A stretch of 7,734 nt of DNA, taken from NCBI GenBank assembly GCA_028718065.1, contig JAQUMP010000146.1, forward strand, positions 1-7,734, in the 5' to 3' direction. This document shows, piece by piece, positions 7,006-7,734 of this stretch. A program made the position numbers and the translations under genes. The stretch is from Chitinivibrionales bacterium. GTDB lineage: Bacteria; Fibrobacterota; Chitinivibrionia; Chitinivibrionales; FEN-1185. Within the stretch, counting starts at the first letter, position 1. The number at the start of each line of letters is the position of its first letter. The notes under the pieces were generated by a model. It saw only the letters and a list, made by a program, of their open reading frames with translations. It ran no database searches and had not been told where the DNA came from.

Positions 7006-7019
7006 AAACCCGGGGGTTT
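7006..7019. promoter_or_regulatory. Inverted repeat over the antitoxin ribosome binding site, possible operator
   Basis: AAACCC (7006-7011) and GGGTTT (7014-7019) are perfect inverted repeats separated by two G. The right half contains the purine-rich GGGGG that serves as ribosome binding site, seven bases before the ATG at 7024. It lies between the -10 box and the gene, where an autoregulating antitoxin could bind. Six base pairs is short, so chance is possible. Confidence 0.35.
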
Positions 7020-7023
7020 AATT

Positions 7024-7251
7024 ATGAAGCAAAATGAGATCGTAAAAGAAATAACTAAATTGGGCTTGTCGGAAAAGCTGATATTAGTTGAAGACATCTG
7101 GGATGATATTGCCCGCAATAATGAGCAGGTCCCCATGCCGCAGTGGCAAAAAACAGAGTTGGGGAAACGATATCAGGATTATAAGAATGGTAAACTAAAT
7201 CTTTATAATTGGGAAGATGTCCATAAGAAACTCAGGAATAAATATAAATGA
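7024..7251 (+). CDS. Antitoxin, addiction module component (TIGR02574-type)
   Basis: A 75-residue antitoxin that would neutralise the RelE/ParE toxin encoded immediately downstream and probably repress its own operon. Residues 3-26 carry the family signature, a helix with LGLSEKLILVEDIWDDIA. Residues 37-75 carry the typical PMPQWQKTELGKRYQDY and NWEDVHKKL segments, which in this family wrap the toxin. The length is usual for the family. The start has a GGGGG ribosome binding site seven bases upstream. The stop overlaps the toxin start by four bases (ATGA), implying translational coupling. The pair is clearly more AT-rich than the secreted-protein genes, in keeping with horizontal acquisition of such modules. 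Family assignment is confident from the motifs. Confidence 0.88.
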   Translation: MKQNEIVKEITKLGLSEKLILVEDIWDDIARNNEQVPMPQWQKTELGKRYQDYKNGKLNLYNWEDVHKKLRNKYK

Positions 7252-7529
7252 CTCTTCGTTACACGGACCGATCAATCGCCGATGTCGATTCGGCTTTTGC
7301 GTGGTACGAAAAACAACGAAGAGGACTTGGATTTGAGTTTCTTGATTGTATTGAAGTATCGCTTAATAAAATCCTCAGTTTCCCGGAAATGTACGAAACC
7401 TGCCATGCCGATTTCAGAAGATGCGTTATTAGAAGATTTCCCTTCTCAATATTTTATACGATAGAAGAATATGAAATTATTATTCATTCTGTTTTTGACA
7501 ACAGGCAAGACCCAAAAAAACGGCCATAA
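7248..7529 (+). CDS. RelE/ParE-family toxin
   Basis: A 93-residue cytoplasmic toxin of the RelE/ParE superfamily. Members cleave mRNA at the ribosome or poison gyrase; the sequence does not decide which. Motifs in order are DVDSAFAWYEKQRRGLGFEFLD (residues 13-34), then LNKILSFPEMYE, then FRRCVIRRFPFSIFYTIEE (57-75) with the Arg-rich strand, then IIIHSVFDNRQDPKK at the end. The length is normal and the gene appears intact. The ATG overlaps the antitoxin stop, and AGGA (7234-7237) lies ten bases upstream. Pairing with a TIGR02574 antitoxin in this order is the usual arrangement, and each gene supports the other call. Confidence 0.9.
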   Translation: MTLRYTDRSIADVDSAFAWYEKQRRGLGFEFLDCIEVSLNKILSFPEMYETCHADFRRCVIRRFPFSIFYTIEEYEIIIHSVFDNRQDPKKRP

Positions 7530-7602
7530 AGATCCATACAACCCGCCGCTGACCCGGTGCTATGGCCAATACCGGCGCATGGTCTCCAATAAAATCGTGG
7601 CC

Positions 7603-7625
7603 TGCCGTGGCAAGCCACGGCGGCA
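7603..7625. repeat. Strong GC-rich hairpin
   Basis: GCCGTGGC (7604-7611) and GCCACGGC (7614-7621) are perfect inverted repeats with an AA spacer; as RNA this is a seven-pair stem with a CAAG loop. Read on the minus strand it lies 18 bases after the stop of the partial minus-strand frame. A TTTTATT stretch follows about nine bases beyond it, so it may be a poor terminator. It could also be a dispersed REP-like palindrome. Confidence 0.5.
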
Positions 7626-7639
7626 AGGGTCGAACCATT

Positions 7640-7732
7640 TTACCGCATGGTCGAGCTTCTTTCCGCGATGTAGCCCTGGGTCAAAATAATCCGCTCCTTG
7701 ATTTTTGCCGGTCTGCCGAAGCGGTGCGGATA
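7640..7732 (-). CDS. Possible C-terminal end of a minus-strand gene, partial
   Basis: The minus strand is open from the window edge for 30 codons and ends in TAA at 7640-7642. The peptide contains HRFGRPAKIKERIILTQGYI, a plausible basic, helix-forming sequence, followed by AERSSTMR. I do not recognise the family. At this length an open frame alone is weak evidence. The hairpin at 7603-7625 just after the stop is compatible with a gene end converging on the toxin gene. Confidence 0.25.
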   Translation of the reverse strand, partial: YPHRFGRPAKIKERIILTQGYIAERSSTMR

Positions 7733-7734
7733 GA

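Larger units (their letters stand above)
7530..7734. other. Region after the toxin gene without a confident gene
   Basis: These 205 bases hold the GC-rich hairpin and the weak minus-strand partial frame listed separately. Base composition returns to the GC-richer level seen before the toxin-antitoxin pair, suggesting the pair is an island inside older sequence. No tRNA, array or insertion-sequence end is seen. Confidence 0.4.

Noticed and set aside
7471..7689. Plus-strand open frame overlapping the end of the toxin gene
   Set aside because: It overlaps the well-supported toxin in another frame, has no ribosome binding site of note, and its peptide is not family-like.
7530..7734. Insertion-sequence or CRISPR remnant at the right end
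   Set aside because: There are no terminal inverted repeats with target duplication, no transposase motif, and no regularly spaced repeats.

Overview
The window is one end of an assembled contig from a Gram-negative-type bacterium that secretes carbohydrate-active proteins. Three of the four large genes encode a recognisable N-terminal signal peptide; the fourth is cut off at the contig edge. Two of them end in a short C-terminal domain resembling the Por/type IX (TIGR04183-like) sorting domain, with a 'YYDL(Q/R)GR(I/L)V' core. A third carries a diverged copy of that module inside an N-terminal carboxypeptidase-regulatory-like domain. This style is typical of the FCB group, and Fibrobacterota (Fibrobacter/Chitinispirillum relatives) is my best guess. 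The taxonomy is inferred from domain style and moderate GC only; there is no marker gene here.

Layout, all genes on the plus strand unless stated. Bases 4-15 match the end of the Illumina TruSeq adapter, so true genomic sequence starts at about base 16. Bases 3-1985 hold a 5'-truncated right-handed parallel beta-helix protein of the glycoside hydrolase/lyase type (GH141/GH120-like architecture). Bases 2036-3307 encode a secreted SGNH-hydrolase-like protein with a C-terminal sorting-like domain. Bases 3339-5843 encode a large secreted protein with a regulatory-like N-terminus and a probable beta-propeller body. Bases 5888-6886 encode a secreted protein with an unrecognised beta-rich domain and the same C-terminal domain as the SGNH protein. 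The gaps between these four genes are 50, 31 and 44 bases, each downstream gene has its own Shine-Dalgarno site, and no obvious terminator lies between them. They are probably one operon for extracellular polysaccharide processing: a glycan-cleaving beta-helix enzyme, a possible deacetylase/esterase, and two surface or binding proteins.

A stem-loop at 6921-6954 probably closes that operon. A compact, AT-richer toxin-antitoxin pair follows (7024-7529): a TIGR02574-type antitoxin and a RelE/ParE-family toxin overlapping by four bases, behind a good extended -10 promoter. The last 205 bases (7530-7734) hold a strong GC-rich hairpin and possibly the C-terminal end of a minus-strand gene running in from beyond the window.

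The most unusual features are the sorting-like module nested inside another domain in the 834-residue protein, the shared 3' cassette of the second and fourth genes, the apparent loss of the catalytic aspartate in the SGNH protein, and the uncharacterised domain of the 332-residue protein.
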